Part shown: positions 34,832-43,918 of the stretch, piece after piece
How the letters are laid out: the number at the start of each line of letters is the position of its first letter
Position numbering within the stretch: the first letter of the stretch is position 1
Source of the DNA: GCA-2731375 sp964507245
Lineage (GTDB): Bacteria; Pseudomonadota; Alphaproteobacteria; GCA-2731375
DNA length: 64,000 nt
Reading direction: 5' to 3'
NCBI GenBank assembly: GCA_964507245.1
Contig: CAZDQC010000003.1
Location: 1 to 64,000 of the forward strand
Notes under the pieces: model-generated
What the model was told of the DNA's origin: nothing
Database searches by the model: none
The model's input: the letters and a program-made list of their open reading frames with translations, nothing else
Made by a program: the position numbers and the translations under genes

Positions 34832-35578
34832 ATGATCGTTCCCTGTCCCGCCTGCCAAACGCGATTTCGTATCCCCGCTAATGCCCTAGGCAAGGCAGGA
34901 CGCAAAGTGCGTTGCGCCAATTGCGGCAAGACCTGGCACCAAATACCCGTCGAGGGGGCTATTCCCCAGCCTAGTGACGAATTCCTACAAGGCGATTCGG
35001 TGGATGACGCGCACGAAGTCGGCGAAGAAGAACTGGAAAAACCTGCGGCGAATGAGACCCCACCACAAGAACCGACAGCGATAGAACAATCCACGAACAG
35101 CGACAAGTCGTTGCCCGAGCACCAGGAAGAAGGTACAGGCGGCGGGCGCGGGTTGGCTGGCTGGCTGTTGTTAATTGCGATGTTGGGAGGCCTTGGTGGG
35201 GGCGGATATTGGTACCAGGCCAAGATCGTGGAAATCTGGCCGCCCGCAGGGCAGCTATATGAAATGCTTGGTTTGGGGCCGATGGAGGAACCGGTCGGCT
35301 TGGCGATCCGGAATGTCAAGTGGGAACACGTTCGGAAGGATGGCAAACCGGTTCTAGTGGTGCTGGGCGAAGTGACCAATACTTCGCAAACGCAACAATC
35401 GGTGCCCCGCCTACTGGTGATAATTCTTGACGGCAGAGACCGTCGTATGTTCCGCTGGACTGCGGCTACTGCCAAAGACAAACTGGATCCCGGTCAGGTG
35501 ACCAAATTTTCGACCCAACTGGCCGATCCGCCTGATGGCGCGCGAAGCCTTGCCGTAATATTTCAGGTCCAACAATGA
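34832..35578 (+). CDS. MJ0042-type zinc-ribbon membrane protein (DUF3426-like)
   Basis: Protein of 248 residues. The N-terminal MJ0042 zinc ribbon has CPACQTRF and CANCGKTW. An acidic linker of about 80 residues leads to a membrane span (about residues 108-128, rich in Leu and Gly), then a C-terminal domain with VLGEVTNTSQTQQSVP, resembling DUF3426. Function is not known; the family is common in Alphaproteobacteria and sits divergent from ftsE, as here. The ATG at 34832 starts directly at the zinc ribbon; the frame is open to 34703 but the extension has no homologous character. It overlaps hpt by four bases (ATGA). Confidence 0.85.
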   Translation: MIVPCPACQTRFRIPANALGKAGRKVRCANCGKTWHQIPVEGAIPQPSDEFLQGDSVDDAHEVGEEELEKPAANETPPQEPTAIEQSTNSDKSLPEHQEEGTGGGRGLAGWLLLIAMLGGLGGGGYWYQAKIVEIWPPAGQLYEMLGLGPMEEPVGLAIRNVKWEHVRKDGKPVLVVLGEVTNTSQTQQSVPRLLVIILDGRDRRMFRWTAATAKDKLDPGQVTKFSTQLADPPDGARSLAVIFQVQQ

Positions 35579-36147
35579 GCAACGATGGTAACTCTGCCAC
35601 CGATCTGATCCAGCGGCCTCCGGGCACGGTGAACATCATCTATTCCGCAGCCGAAATTGGTGCCAGAGTGGGTTCTCTAGCATCCGAGATTGCCGATACC
35701 TTGGGCCCCAATATCATGGTGGTCGCGATTTTGAAGGGTAGCTTTGTTTTCACGGCCGATTTGTTGCGGGAACTGCATGATCATGGCGTACACCCGCGAA
35801 TTGATTTCATGACATTGTCCAGCTATGGCACAGAGACTGAAAGTAGTGGCAATGTCGCGATAACCCGGGACATCACCGACGACGTGCAAGGCGCTAAAAT
35901 TCTACTAATTGACGACATTCTGGAATCGGGTCGGACACTGGCATTCGCCCGAGAACTATTGTTGAACCGAGGCGCGGATCAGGTGCAGTTATGCGTTCTT
36001 TTGGACAAGCCGGAAAAACGCAAGGTGAAGGTGAACGCCGACTATGTTGGCTTTTCCATAGGCGATTCTTTTGTTGTGGGATACGGCCTGGATTATGCCC
36101 ATTTTTTTCGCGAACTACCTTATATTGGCACGGTAGCCATCAAGTGA
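35575..36147 (+). CDS. hpt: Hypoxanthine phosphoribosyltransferase
   Basis: Protein of 190 residues. The PRPP-binding motif is ILLIDDILESGRTL and the flexible loop segment is LSSYGTETES. It salvages hypoxanthine and guanine to IMP and GMP. The ATG overlaps the stop of the zinc-ribbon gene, so the two are coupled. The N-terminus of about 20 residues before the conserved IIYSAAEIGARV is slightly long but has no closer start. Confidence 0.92.
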   Translation: MSNDGNSATDLIQRPPGTVNIIYSAAEIGARVGSLASEIADTLGPNIMVVAILKGSFVFTADLLRELHDHGVHPRIDFMTLSSYGTETESSGNVAITRDITDDVQGAKILLIDDILESGRTLAFARELLLNRGADQVQLCVLLDKPEKRKVKVNADYVGFSIGDSFVVGYGLDYAHFFRELPYIGTVAIK

Positions 36148-36302
36148 TCGCTAAAAGTGGCTACGTTGCAGGCCACAGCTGGTTAAAGATCTTTCTAAAA
36201 TTTAGGAAACCGTAGCCTGGAATTACAAAGTTACTACGATAAGGCAGTTGCGGGCAGCCCCGCTGTCCTTAAGATCTCTCAATTTGGCAAAGTTGCCTGC
36301 CG

Positions 36303-36482
36303 TTGACTGATTTTGTTGTGCTCGTTGTCTACGGCATCGCCGTGGCTCTGGATACCTTTTGCGACCATCCGCAAGCCCAAATTTTGATGTTGATATATTA
36401 TGCCGAACAGGGCCGCGCAGACCTTAATCTAGACGTGCCAATCCAGAGCGAGTTGATGGAAATTCTTCTATCAATGAACTGA
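36303..36482 (+). CDS. Possible small hypothetical protein, 59 residues
   Basis: A short open frame in the gap between hpt and the enolase-superfamily gene. From a TTG at 36303 it reads a hydrophobic N-terminus (DFVVLVVYGIAVAL), then ILMLIYYAEQG and an amphipathic end, VPIQSELMEILLSM. The amino acid pattern looks coding, but no ribosome binding site is evident and the start codon is weak. No family recognised. It is convergent with the gene that ends at 36518. Confidence 0.3.
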   Translation: MTDFVVLVVYGIAVALDTFCDHPQAQILMLIYYAEQGRADLNLDVPIQSELMEILLSMN

Positions 36483-36517
36483 TCATAGCGGTGTAACAGA
36501 TTCTGCAGGCGAAATAA

Positions 36518-37609
36518 TCATAATGTAACTGCAAAATCTCGCAGCACCTCGTCCTTGAACGCCAGACCGTGACCTGGTTGCTCGGATGGCGTCAGTAGGT
36601 TGCCAGCTGGCAGCACAGGTTTTACCCAGACATCATCCAGGAAATTGATGTATTCCAAAACGTCGGGGTTCGGTATGGCAGCATTTAGATGCACCATAAT
36701 TTCGTGGAATAGATGGGGTGCGATGCGAATACCCCTGGCATGGGCCAACGTGGCGATGCGACGTAGTTGGGTCAGACCGCCTCGCATCATGTCCGGCTGC
36801 AGGATTGGAATTTTGGGTGTTTCGAAGAATGGAGCGAGGTCATGGTGGGTGAAATGGCTTTCACCCCCAACCACACGGGTTTTCAAGGCGTCGGCAACGC
36901 GGAAATAGCCAGCAAAATCTTCCGCCACAACCGGTTCTTCCAACCAGTATATATTGTACTGATCCAGCTGCCGGCCTATTTCGATAGCTTCGTCCGTCGT
37001 CCAACCCATGTTGACATCGACCATAATGGCAATATCGTCTCCAAGAGCTTCGCGCATAGCGGCGACGTTGGCTACATCCTCGGCGTGACTGTGCATATGA
37101 CCCGTTTGCATCTTGATGGCGTCAAATCCGGCTTCCACATAGGCTAAGGCCTTTTCAATCATGCCGCCCTGGCCCAGACCACGCCAGCAACCGGAGCCAT
37201 AAGCAGGCAGAGCATCGCCGCCTTGGGCGCCGCCCCAAAGCCTATACAGGGGCAGACCAGCCCGCTTGCCCAAGGCATCCCAAAGGGCAATATCGATGGC
37301 CGATTGGGCAAATACCGTAACTCCCATACGCCCCACCCAATATGTAGATTTCCAGATATCTTGCCAAATCGCTTCCACTTCCCAAATAGACCTGCCCAGG
37401 ACGACCGGGAACAATAGTTCCTCTATACAGGTCTTTATGGTTCGTAGGCCGCCAGAAAGGACCATGAGATATCCCATGCCCGTCAGACCCGATGCCGTTT
37501 CAATCTCCACCACAAGAATTTCCCGTGGTCTGTTGTAATCCAGGCTCCATCGCGGCGGGTCGGTGAAGGGAATGGATAATGCCGTAATGCGGATATCCTT
37601 GACAATCAT
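36518..37609 (-). CDS. Enolase-superfamily (mandelate racemase/muconate lactonizing) enzyme
   Basis: Protein of 363 residues. The metal ligands are visible in order: Asp in IMVDVNMGW, Glu in YWLEEPVV, and Glu in VVGGESHF. The His of the His-Asp dyad is in RIAPHLFHE, with its Asp in LQPDMMRGG. The usual KxK before the first metal ligand is KMQ here, so the second Lys is replaced by Gln. The enzyme probably dehydrates or epimerises a sugar acid using the His-Asp side only. The ATG at 37609 lies upstream of a typical start, VKDIRITALSIPF. Substrate unknown; no sugar-acid pathway genes are adjacent. Confidence 0.88.
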   Translation of the reverse strand: MIVKDIRITALSIPFTDPPRWSLDYNRPREILVVEIETASGLTGMGYLMVLSGGLRTIKTCIEELLFPVVLGRSIWEVEAIWQDIWKSTYWVGRMGVTVFAQSAIDIALWDALGKRAGLPLYRLWGGAQGGDALPAYGSGCWRGLGQGGMIEKALAYVEAGFDAIKMQTGHMHSHAEDVANVAAMREALGDDIAIMVDVNMGWTTDEAIEIGRQLDQYNIYWLEEPVVAEDFAGYFRVADALKTRVVGGESHFTHHDLAPFFETPKIPILQPDMMRGGLTQLRRIATLAHARGIRIAPHLFHEIMVHLNAAIPNPDVLEYINFLDDVWVKPVLPAGNLLTPSEQPGHGLAFKDEVLRDFAVTL

Positions 37610-37810
37610 GACCGGAAGTTTCCTCTCTTTAGGTAATTGGCGTCACCATGTTGTGAATTGCCTTAAAAACGGGGAATGATGCACTATGTTGTTGTGTTGA
37701 TACCACTTCTCAAAGTACCCATCAGATAACTACCCTGTGGATAAAATTACCCGTTTGGGCTGTCTAAGCTATTGAAATAAAAAGTATTTTCTCGTATTCT
37801 GTAACTTCCA

Positions 37811-38986
37811 ATGGACCAACTGCAGGCCAACGGAATGAGCATAGCGGAAAGCCAGGATAGTGGTCAGCCCCAGTACAGCGGTACGGGCAGGACAGGTATT
37901 TTACCCTGCCAGGCGATATCCGCGCTTTGGCGGGATGGCGAGATCACCGCGACCCAGCCTTTGACCGACGACCAAATCCAACCTTCCAGCTTAGATCTTC
38001 GGTTGGGCGAGGTCGCCTATCGCGTACGGGCATCATTTCTGCCAGGACCTGGCCAGAATATGGCGCAAAAAATCAACCAATACACAATGCACAGTGTGGA
38101 TTTAACTAGGGGTGCTGTGCTGGAACGGGGCTGCGTTTATATCGTTCCCCTGTTGGAACGACTGTCTCTGTCTCAACGTCTCTCGGCCATTGCCAACCCG
38201 AAAAGCTCCACGGGACGGCTGGATGTATTTACCCGGCTGATCACGGATGGGGCCAGTGAGTTCGACCGCATCGACGCCGGCTATCATGGCCCCTTGTATG
38301 CGGAGATTGCCCCGCGAACCTTCTCGATCCTGGCACGGACGGGTGCGCGGCTAAACCAAATGCGACTTCGCCGGGGTGAACACCGGCTTACAGACACGGA
38401 ATTGAGCCGCCTGCATCAACAATCCCCCTTGGTTCATAGCGACGAGGGTACCGAAAACATCTCAGAAGGTATTGCCCTGACTGTTGATTTGCAGGGTGCT
38501 GGAGGCACTGGGCTGATCGGTTACAACGCGCGACCCCACGCACCCCTGATCGATATGGAGAAAATTAACCACTACGATCCAGTGGATTTTTGGGAACCAA
38601 TTTATGCTGGCACAGGGACCGAATCCGGCCTGGTACTAAACCCGGATGACTTTTATATCCTGGCTTCGCGGGAAGCCGTTTCGGTACCCCCGGACCATGC
38701 AGCCGAAATGGTGGCCTATGACACATTGGTGGGCGAATTCCGCGTGCATTACGCGGGTTTCTTTGATCCCGGTTTCGGCTGGGCTGAGGCGGGTGGAAAA
38801 GGCACCCGGGCGGTGCTGGAGGTCCGTAGCCACGACGTGCCGTTCCTTCTTGAGCACGGCCAGACAGTAGGCCGCCTAGTTTATGAGCGTCTGACCGATT
38901 CACCCGACCGTATTTATGGAGAGGACATTGGCTCCAACTACCAGAAACAAACCCTGGCCCTGGCGAAGCAATTTCGCCGAGGTTAG
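37811..38986 (+). CDS. dcd: 2'-deoxycytidine 5'-triphosphate deaminase, double-length alphaproteobacterial type
   Basis: Protein of 391 residues, twice the length of E. coli Dcd. Each half resembles the dUTPase/Dcd fold: the N-terminal half has IQPSSLDLRLGEVAYRV, ANPKSSTGRLDVFTR and IDAGYHGPLYAEIAPRTF; the second half repeats GEFRVHYAGFFDPGFGW and a similar strand order. The activity is deamination of dCTP to dUTP for thymidylate synthesis. The long form is normal for Alphaproteobacteria. The ATG at 37811 precedes a Gln/Ser-rich leader; an ATG at 37835 is possible. The gene is convergent with folB. Confidence 0.88.
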   Translation: MDQLQANGMSIAESQDSGQPQYSGTGRTGILPCQAISALWRDGEITATQPLTDDQIQPSSLDLRLGEVAYRVRASFLPGPGQNMAQKINQYTMHSVDLTRGAVLERGCVYIVPLLERLSLSQRLSAIANPKSSTGRLDVFTRLITDGASEFDRIDAGYHGPLYAEIAPRTFSILARTGARLNQMRLRRGEHRLTDTELSRLHQQSPLVHSDEGTENISEGIALTVDLQGAGGTGLIGYNARPHAPLIDMEKINHYDPVDFWEPIYAGTGTESGLVLNPDDFYILASREAVSVPPDHAAEMVAYDTLVGEFRVHYAGFFDPGFGWAEAGGKGTRAVLEVRSHDVPFLLEHGQTVGRLVYERLTDSPDRIYGEDIGSNYQKQTLALAKQFRRG

Positions 38987-39013
38987 GCACCGCCAGCAAA
39001 GAATACCGCAGGC

Positions 39014-39394
39014 TCATCTTTCCCAGGCGTAATCCAACTCGTATCCAACCGAGACGGCATCGGCATAAACGTCGGGCTTTTGAACCGACAGGTGGACGCC
39101 AGTAATAGTGGTTTCATTTTCGAACACGGACAATAGTTCGCGGGCGAGGCTTTCCAGCAGGTTGAAGTGACGTGACTGGGCTAGTTCGATGATGCGACTG
39201 CGTATTTCATCATAATTCAGGACTTTATCGACGTCTTCCAGCGGGTCGGGCATGTCGGGATGGAGCTCAATCACTAGATCTATTAGCAGTTGCTGCGGGC
39301 CTTCCCGTTCATGGGGTAGCACTCCCAAATACACCGGAAAGGAAAGCTGATGTATTTTGATCCGGTGCCCCGTTAATCGTCCAATGGATGCCAT
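39014..39394 (-). CDS. folB: Dihydroneopterin aldolase
   Basis: Protein of 126 residues. IKIHQLSFPVYLGVLPHERE matches the FolB N-terminal strand with the conserved Glu, and NYDEIRSRIIEL and NLLESLARELL are the substrate-binding and helix segments. It splits dihydroneopterin to 6-hydroxymethyl-dihydropterin in folate synthesis. The start lies three bases after the stop of the FolM-like gene, so both belong to the rph-rdgB-hemW-folM-folB run. The pairing with a pteridine-type reductase is functionally sensible. Confidence 0.9.
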   Translation of the reverse strand: MASIGRLTGHRIKIHQLSFPVYLGVLPHEREGPQQLLIDLVIELHPDMPDPLEDVDKVLNYDEIRSRIIELAQSRHFNLLESLARELLSVFENETTITGVHLSVQKPDVYADAVSVGYELDYAWER

Positions 39395-39397
39395 GGA

Positions 39398-40171
39398 TCA
39401 TTCCTCCACCAAGAAAGAGACATCTCGCGGCATGCCTTCCAAGAATTGACCGCCATCGATGGTGATGACTTCGCCGGTCATCGCGGGGACGGATAATATG
39501 AATCGTAATGCCGCTACTAGCTGATCCAACGTAGCGCCCTTGCCCATGGGGTTCATGCCGTGGGCGGTCTGGAAGCGTTCTTGGGTCTGGTTCTTGCTGG
39601 GCAGGGTGATGCCCGGTGCGATGCCGCATACCCTGACATGAGGCGCCAGTTCCATGGCAAGAATTTTGGTTGCGCCCAACAGACCATACTTGGCGACGGT
39701 GTATGAAAAAAAGTCGGAATTTAGGGCGAACATTTTATTGTCCAGCAGGTTAACAACCACACCCGCTTGACCGTCCATCTGGTATTTGGCGAAGTCACGA
39801 GCCAGAAAAACCGGCGCGCGCAAATTGACCGCGTGATGATCCTCCCAACTTTGCAAGCTCATGTTCAAGGCATCGTCGATTTTGAATAACGAGGCATTGT
39901 TGACCAACAGTCTTAGTGGAGGGGCATCCTTCGCCGCGCTAGCGATCATGCCGTCGACTACATCTTGATCCCGTAGGTCACCTGGCACGAGATGACCTCG
40001 GCCCCCTTTGTCCTGAATTTCCTCCAACAATGTTGCGGCTTCGTAATGAGAGTTGTGATAATTGATTGCGACGTGCCAGCCATCGGCTGCCAGAGCCCGG
40101 GCCATGGCCGCGCCCACGCGGATCGCGGCACCAGTGATCAAGGCAGTTTGCTGTGGCGTTGTTTCCGTCAT
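39398..40171 (-). CDS. SDR family oxidoreductase, FolM/pteridine reductase-like
   Basis: Protein of 257 residues. The cofactor motif is LITGAAIRVGAAMA, where the Arg in TGxxxRxG is typical of pteridine reductases and FolM rather than generic SDRs. The active site shows YTVAKYG for Tyr and Lys, followed by VCGIAPG. FolM reduces dihydromonapterin or dihydrofolate. The adjacency to folB supports a pterin substrate. It starts 26 bp after the hemW stop. Confidence 0.82.
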   Translation of the reverse strand: MTETTPQQTALITGAAIRVGAAMARALAADGWHVAINYHNSHYEAATLLEEIQDKGGRGHLVPGDLRDQDVVDGMIASAAKDAPPLRLLVNNASLFKIDDALNMSLQSWEDHHAVNLRAPVFLARDFAKYQMDGQAGVVVNLLDNKMFALNSDFFSYTVAKYGLLGATKILAMELAPHVRVCGIAPGITLPSKNQTQERFQTAHGMNPMGKGATLDQLVAALRFILSVPAMTGEVITIDGGQFLEGMPRDVSFLVEE

Positions 40172-40197
40172 GGCCCGTTATTGCCTCAGGTGATCCG

Positions 40198-41340
40198 TCA
40201 AGGCAACAATTCTGCCAACACGGCGTTTAGCACTAATCGACCATCGCGGCTGGCGGTTAGGTATGAATCCCGCCAGAGCAACAGTCCGCCATCAAGCAAC
40301 TGTTCTAGATTGGCCCCTGCCAGCCAATCCGCCAAGGGCGCACCCACTTCTTCCTTGAATGCGGCGCCATTGACTCCTTCATCTAGCCGCAAGCCCATCA
40401 TCACCATTTCGGCGGCCCGTTCGTTGGCCGAAAGAACCACACGGCTCTCCCGACGTCCTCCCCGCAGCCAGTTTTCCGGCGAGGTGCGCTGGCTGATCGC
40501 AATGCGCTGCCCGTCCAGCCACAACCGGCCATGGGCGCCTGGACCCAATCCCAGATAATCGCCATATCTCCAATAGGTCAGGTTATGGCGGCATTCCTGG
40601 CCAGGCATCGCATGGTTCGATATTTCATAGGCAGGAAGGCCCGCATTGACACATAGCTCCTGGGTCGCTTCATACAGATCGGCGGCCAGATCGGTATTGG
40701 CCGCCCGTACAATGCCCTCGAAGGCTGTGCCTTTTTCGATGGTTAATTGGTACAAGGATAAATGTTTGGGCTTCATCTCAAGTGCCTGTTGTAGCTCTGA
40801 CCGCCACAACGCCAAATCCTGACCTGGACGGGCATAAATCAGGTCAAAATTGCAGCGATCGAAGGTACGCCATGCCAGTTCAAGAGCGACCCTTGCCTCC
40901 TGAGCATCGTGATTGCGCCCAAGGCGCCTTAAATCCCCATCATTCAAGGCCTGGACGCCCAGGGACAATCGATTTACACCGGCAGCCGCATAGCCTTTGA
41001 ATCCATCTGCCTCGGCAGAAGTGGGGTTAGCCTCTAAGTTGATTTCAATATCGGTATCTATTGTCCAATGAGCCGCAATCCGGTCCAATAGAGCGCCGAC
41101 GGTCACCGGCGGCATTAGAGATGGTGTGCCGCCGCCTAAAAAGATACTAGTAACTTTACGAGGCCCCAATTGGCTAGCGGCGCGGTCAATCTCCATCAGA
41201 AACGCCTGGCGCCAAGCCTCTTGATCCACGTCATCGCGCACATGAGAATTGAAATCGCAGTAGGGGCATTTGGCCAGACAGAACGGCCAGTGCAAATAGA
41301 CGGCAATATTAGTCGACCGATTATCCTTGGAAACAGCCAT
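40198..41340 (-). CDS. hemW: Radical SAM heme chaperone HemW
   Basis: Protein of 380 residues. The radical SAM motif C21-x3-C25-x2-C28 is in WPFCLAKCPYCDFNSHV; the extra Cys and Tyr/Phe pattern are characteristic of HemW rather than HemN. FLGGGTPSLM follows, and the C-terminal half carries the HemW domain with CRHNLTYWRYGDYLGLGPGAHG. It inserts heme into respiratory proteins. The ATG overlaps the end of rdgB by 20 bases, as in many Alphaproteobacteria. Confidence 0.93.
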   Translation of the reverse strand: MAVSKDNRSTNIAVYLHWPFCLAKCPYCDFNSHVRDDVDQEAWRQAFLMEIDRAASQLGPRKVTSIFLGGGTPSLMPPVTVGALLDRIAAHWTIDTDIEINLEANPTSAEADGFKGYAAAGVNRLSLGVQALNDGDLRRLGRNHDAQEARVALELAWRTFDRCNFDLIYARPGQDLALWRSELQQALEMKPKHLSLYQLTIEKGTAFEGIVRAANTDLAADLYEATQELCVNAGLPAYEISNHAMPGQECRHNLTYWRYGDYLGLGPGAHGRLWLDGQRIAISQRTSPENWLRGGRRESRVVLSANERAAEMVMMGLRLDEGVNGAAFKEEVGAPLADWLAGANLEQLLDGGLLLWRDSYLTASRDGRLVLNAVLAELLP

Positions 41341-41935
41341 TTACCAGCTTCTGAAAAGCAGCTGCTCGGTGGGATATACGCTGCTTTTCATCATAAGGGA
41401 TTTCGCCAAATGTTTTATCGTAACCGTCTGGCATGAACATAGGATCGTATCCGAACCCGCCGCTACCTCGAGGCGGCCAGATCATGTTGCCGTAAATCCG
41501 ACCTTCAAAACTTTCCGAATGGCCGTCAGGCCAGGCAATCACCAAGGCAGACACAAAATGGGCGCGCCGGTTCGGGTTCTTGCCTAGCTTTCCGTTGACC
41601 GTGGTCATTGCAAGACTAAAATCCCGGTCCGGGCCTGCCCAACGGGCCGAAAAAATACCGGGCTCTCCGCATAATGCCTCTACGGAAAGGCCGCTATCGT
41701 CGGCGAGACTTGGTAGGCCGCAACCTGCCACAGCAGCTTCTGCCTTTATAACAGCGTTAGCGATAAAAGTTCTTCCCGTTTCCTCGGGTTCCGGCAAATT
41801 CAAGTCCCTTATTGAGATGATGTCTACGGGGTAGGGCGTCAGAAGATCAGCGATCTCCGCTATCTTGCCTTTGTTATGGGACGCGATGACTAGGCGCGGT
41901 TCGGTGAATAGCCGCGGCAACTGTTTAGGTCCCAA
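41321..41935 (-). CDS. rdgB: Non-canonical purine NTP pyrophosphatase (RdgB/HAM1)
   Basis: Protein of 204 residues. VIASHNKGKIAEI is the substrate-binding SxNxxK motif, and LADDSGLSVEAL the metal-binding segment; GGFGYDPMF is the third signature. It removes ITP and XTP from the nucleotide pool. The start is probably the TTG at 41935, which overlaps the end of rph; a TTG at 41920 with GGGA upstream is another choice. Both rph and hemW overlap it, so the three genes are translated together. Confidence 0.93.
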   Translation of the reverse strand: MGPKQLPRLFTEPRLVIASHNKGKIAEIADLLTPYPVDIISIRDLNLPEPEETGRTFIANAVIKAEAAVAGCGLPSLADDSGLSVEALCGEPGIFSARWAGPDRDFSLAMTTVNGKLGKNPNRRAHFVSALVIAWPDGHSESFEGRIYGNMIWPPRGSGGFGYDPMFMPDGYDKTFGEIPYDEKQRISHRAAAFQKLVNGCFQG

Positions 41936-42641
41936 TTGCTTGTTTTTGCAATTCCGTTAGTTGGCTAATGCCCCGTTCTGCCAGTTCCAAAAGCCGATCG
42001 AATTGTTTCCGAGAAAACGGATCTTGCTCCGCTGTGCCTTGGATCTCCACTATGCCGCCGTTCCCGGTAAGAACGAAGTTGGCGTCTGCTTGAGCGTTTG
42101 AGTCTTCGGCGTAATCTAAATCCAGAACTGCCTCACCCTCATAAAGACCACAACTTATAGCGGCCACATGGTCTGTCAGGGGCATTGTCTCCAGAATACC
42201 CTCCTTCAACATTCCGGCAAGAGCCATGTGCAAGGCTATCCAGGCCCCGGTGATAGAGGCCGTTCGGGTACCTCCGTCTGCTTGGATAACATCGCAGTCT
42301 AAGCGGATTTGCCTTTCTCCCATGGCTTTCAAACTCGTAACCGCACGTAGGGAACGGCCAATCAGGCGTTGAATTTCCTGGGTTCGTCCCGATTGCTTAC
42401 CCCGGGTGGCCTCGCGACCGGTTCGGGTGTGGGTAGAGCGGGGCAGCATGCCGTATTCCGCCGTCACCCAGCCCTGGCCACTGTTGCGCAGGAATGGTGG
42501 CACTTGGTCATCCAATGAGGCAGTGCAAATTACATGGGTGTTGCCAAATTGAACCAGGCAAGAGCCCTCGGCATACCTGGCAAAGTCCGGCTCTAGACTA
42601 ACATTTCGTAGCTGATCAGCGGCGCGACCCGATGGGCGCAT
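41925..42641 (-). CDS. rph: Ribonuclease PH
   Basis: Protein of 238 residues, the normal RNase PH length. It begins MRPSGRAADQLR, the standard family start, and has GWVTAEYGMLPRSTHTR and RTQEIQRLIGRSLRA, which bind phosphate and RNA. It trims tRNA 3' ends by phosphorolysis. The ATG at 42641 has GGGGAG eight bases upstream; an in-frame start at 42662 is less likely. It is divergent from hrcA, a pairing conserved in Alphaproteobacteria. Confidence 0.94.
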   Translation of the reverse strand: MRPSGRAADQLRNVSLEPDFARYAEGSCLVQFGNTHVICTASLDDQVPPFLRNSGQGWVTAEYGMLPRSTHTRTGREATRGKQSGRTQEIQRLIGRSLRAVTSLKAMGERQIRLDCDVIQADGGTRTASITGAWIALHMALAGMLKEGILETMPLTDHVAAISCGLYEGEAVLDLDYAEDSNAQADANFVLTGNGGIVEIQGTAEQDPFSRKQFDRLLELAERGISQLTELQKQAIGT

Positions 42642-42766
42642 TTCATAAACTCCCCTAGACACATCTTTCCAACATTATTGTTTGGTCGCCTTGTCTAAAC
42701 CCCCAGAGGTCTAGCGTCCAGGGCCACGTTGACGCGGTCGAAGGGCATTACTACATTGCATTGGCA

Positions 42767-43828
42767 ATGGCCATCGGACTCAAAAATACACCTACCCTCG
42801 GCGATTTGGACCAACGCAATCGGGAAATTTTCCGGCAAGTGGTTGAATCCTTTCTAGAGACCGGCACACCCGTCGGCTCGCGGACTTTATCACGGCGCCT
42901 GAACCGCAGTTTGTCGCCGGCCTCGGTGCGCAATATCATGGCTGATTTAGAAGAGGCTGGCTTGTTGCATGCTCCACATATATCCGCCGGCCGTATGCCA
43001 ACGGATCGCGGTTTGCGGCTGTTCATTGACGGTCTATTGGAGTTGGGTGATCTTGGTGAAGACGAACGAACTGAGATCGAAGCACATTGCGCAGCTGCCG
43101 GACGCAGCTTCGAGGACATGCTCATCCAGGCCTCCGAGATGTTATCTGGCCTGTCTGGCTGGGCCGGTCTGGTCATGGCTCCAAAGCTGGAGGCGCCCCT
43201 GAAGCACCTTGAGTTTGTGCCCTTAGGCGATGGCCGTGCCCTGGTCGTGATTGTCGGCGAGTCTGGCTCCGTGGAAAACCGGATAATTGAGGTGCCAGCG
43301 GGGTTGCCACCCTCAACCCTGATTGAAGCCGCTAATTACCTCAACGCCCGGTTGCGAGGGGCGACGCTGGGCGAAGCGCGACGCGACATTCTCTCGGAAA
43401 TTGAAGCACAGCGGGCTGAATTGGACGAGGTTACAGCACGTGTGGTGGAAAGTGGTCTAGCGATTTGGGGGGGAGATGACCAACAGCAAACTCTGATCGT
43501 GCGCGGTCGGGCCAATCTGCTGGAAGATATTTCGGCGGCGGAGGACCTTGAGCGTGTGCGCCAACTATTCGCCGATCTTGAGAGCAAGAAGTCACTGATC
43601 GATGTGCTGGATTTAGCCAATGAGGGGCCAGGAGTAAGGGTATTCGTCGGCTCGGAAAGTCAGCTGTTTTCGTTGAGTGGATCGTCCATGATTGTGGCCC
43701 CATACACTAATTCCAACCAGGAAATCATTGGTGCCATCGGCGTGGTCGGCCCTACCCATTTGAACTATGCACGCATCGTGCCGATGGTGGATTATACGGC
43801 GCGGGTGATTGGCCGTCTGATAAGTTGA
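42767..43828 (+). CDS. hrcA: Heat-inducible transcription repressor HrcA
   Basis: Protein of 353 residues. The N-terminal winged helix shows LDQRNREIFRQVVESFLETGTPVGSRTLSRRL and SVRNIMADLEEAGLL, followed by HISAGRMPTDRGLR, all classic HrcA. It represses groESL and sometimes dnaK at CIRCE sites. I use the ATG at 42767; a TTG two codons earlier is possible. No CIRCE site is visible upstream of hrcA or grpE in this window, so its targets lie elsewhere. grpE follows 90 bp downstream. Confidence 0.94.
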   Translation: MAIGLKNTPTLGDLDQRNREIFRQVVESFLETGTPVGSRTLSRRLNRSLSPASVRNIMADLEEAGLLHAPHISAGRMPTDRGLRLFIDGLLELGDLGEDERTEIEAHCAAAGRSFEDMLIQASEMLSGLSGWAGLVMAPKLEAPLKHLEFVPLGDGRALVVIVGESGSVENRIIEVPAGLPPSTLIEAANYLNARLRGATLGEARRDILSEIEAQRAELDEVTARVVESGLAIWGGDDQQQTLIVRGRANLLEDISAAEDLERVRQLFADLESKKSLIDVLDLANEGPGVRVFVGSESQLFSLSGSSMIVAPYTNSNQEIIGAIGVVGPTHLNYARIVPMVDYTARVIGRLIS

Positions 43829-43918
43829 CTTGATCTGCGAATGGGTTAAATACGCCGCCCGGAGCTCCTATATATCGATTAAATTATTTTGCGTGCTGTG
43901 GCCGCGACAGAGGACGAG

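Noticed and set aside
42663..42766. CIRCE operator expected upstream of hrcA
   Set aside because: No TTAGCACTC-N9-GAGTGCTAA or close match is present here or before grpE.
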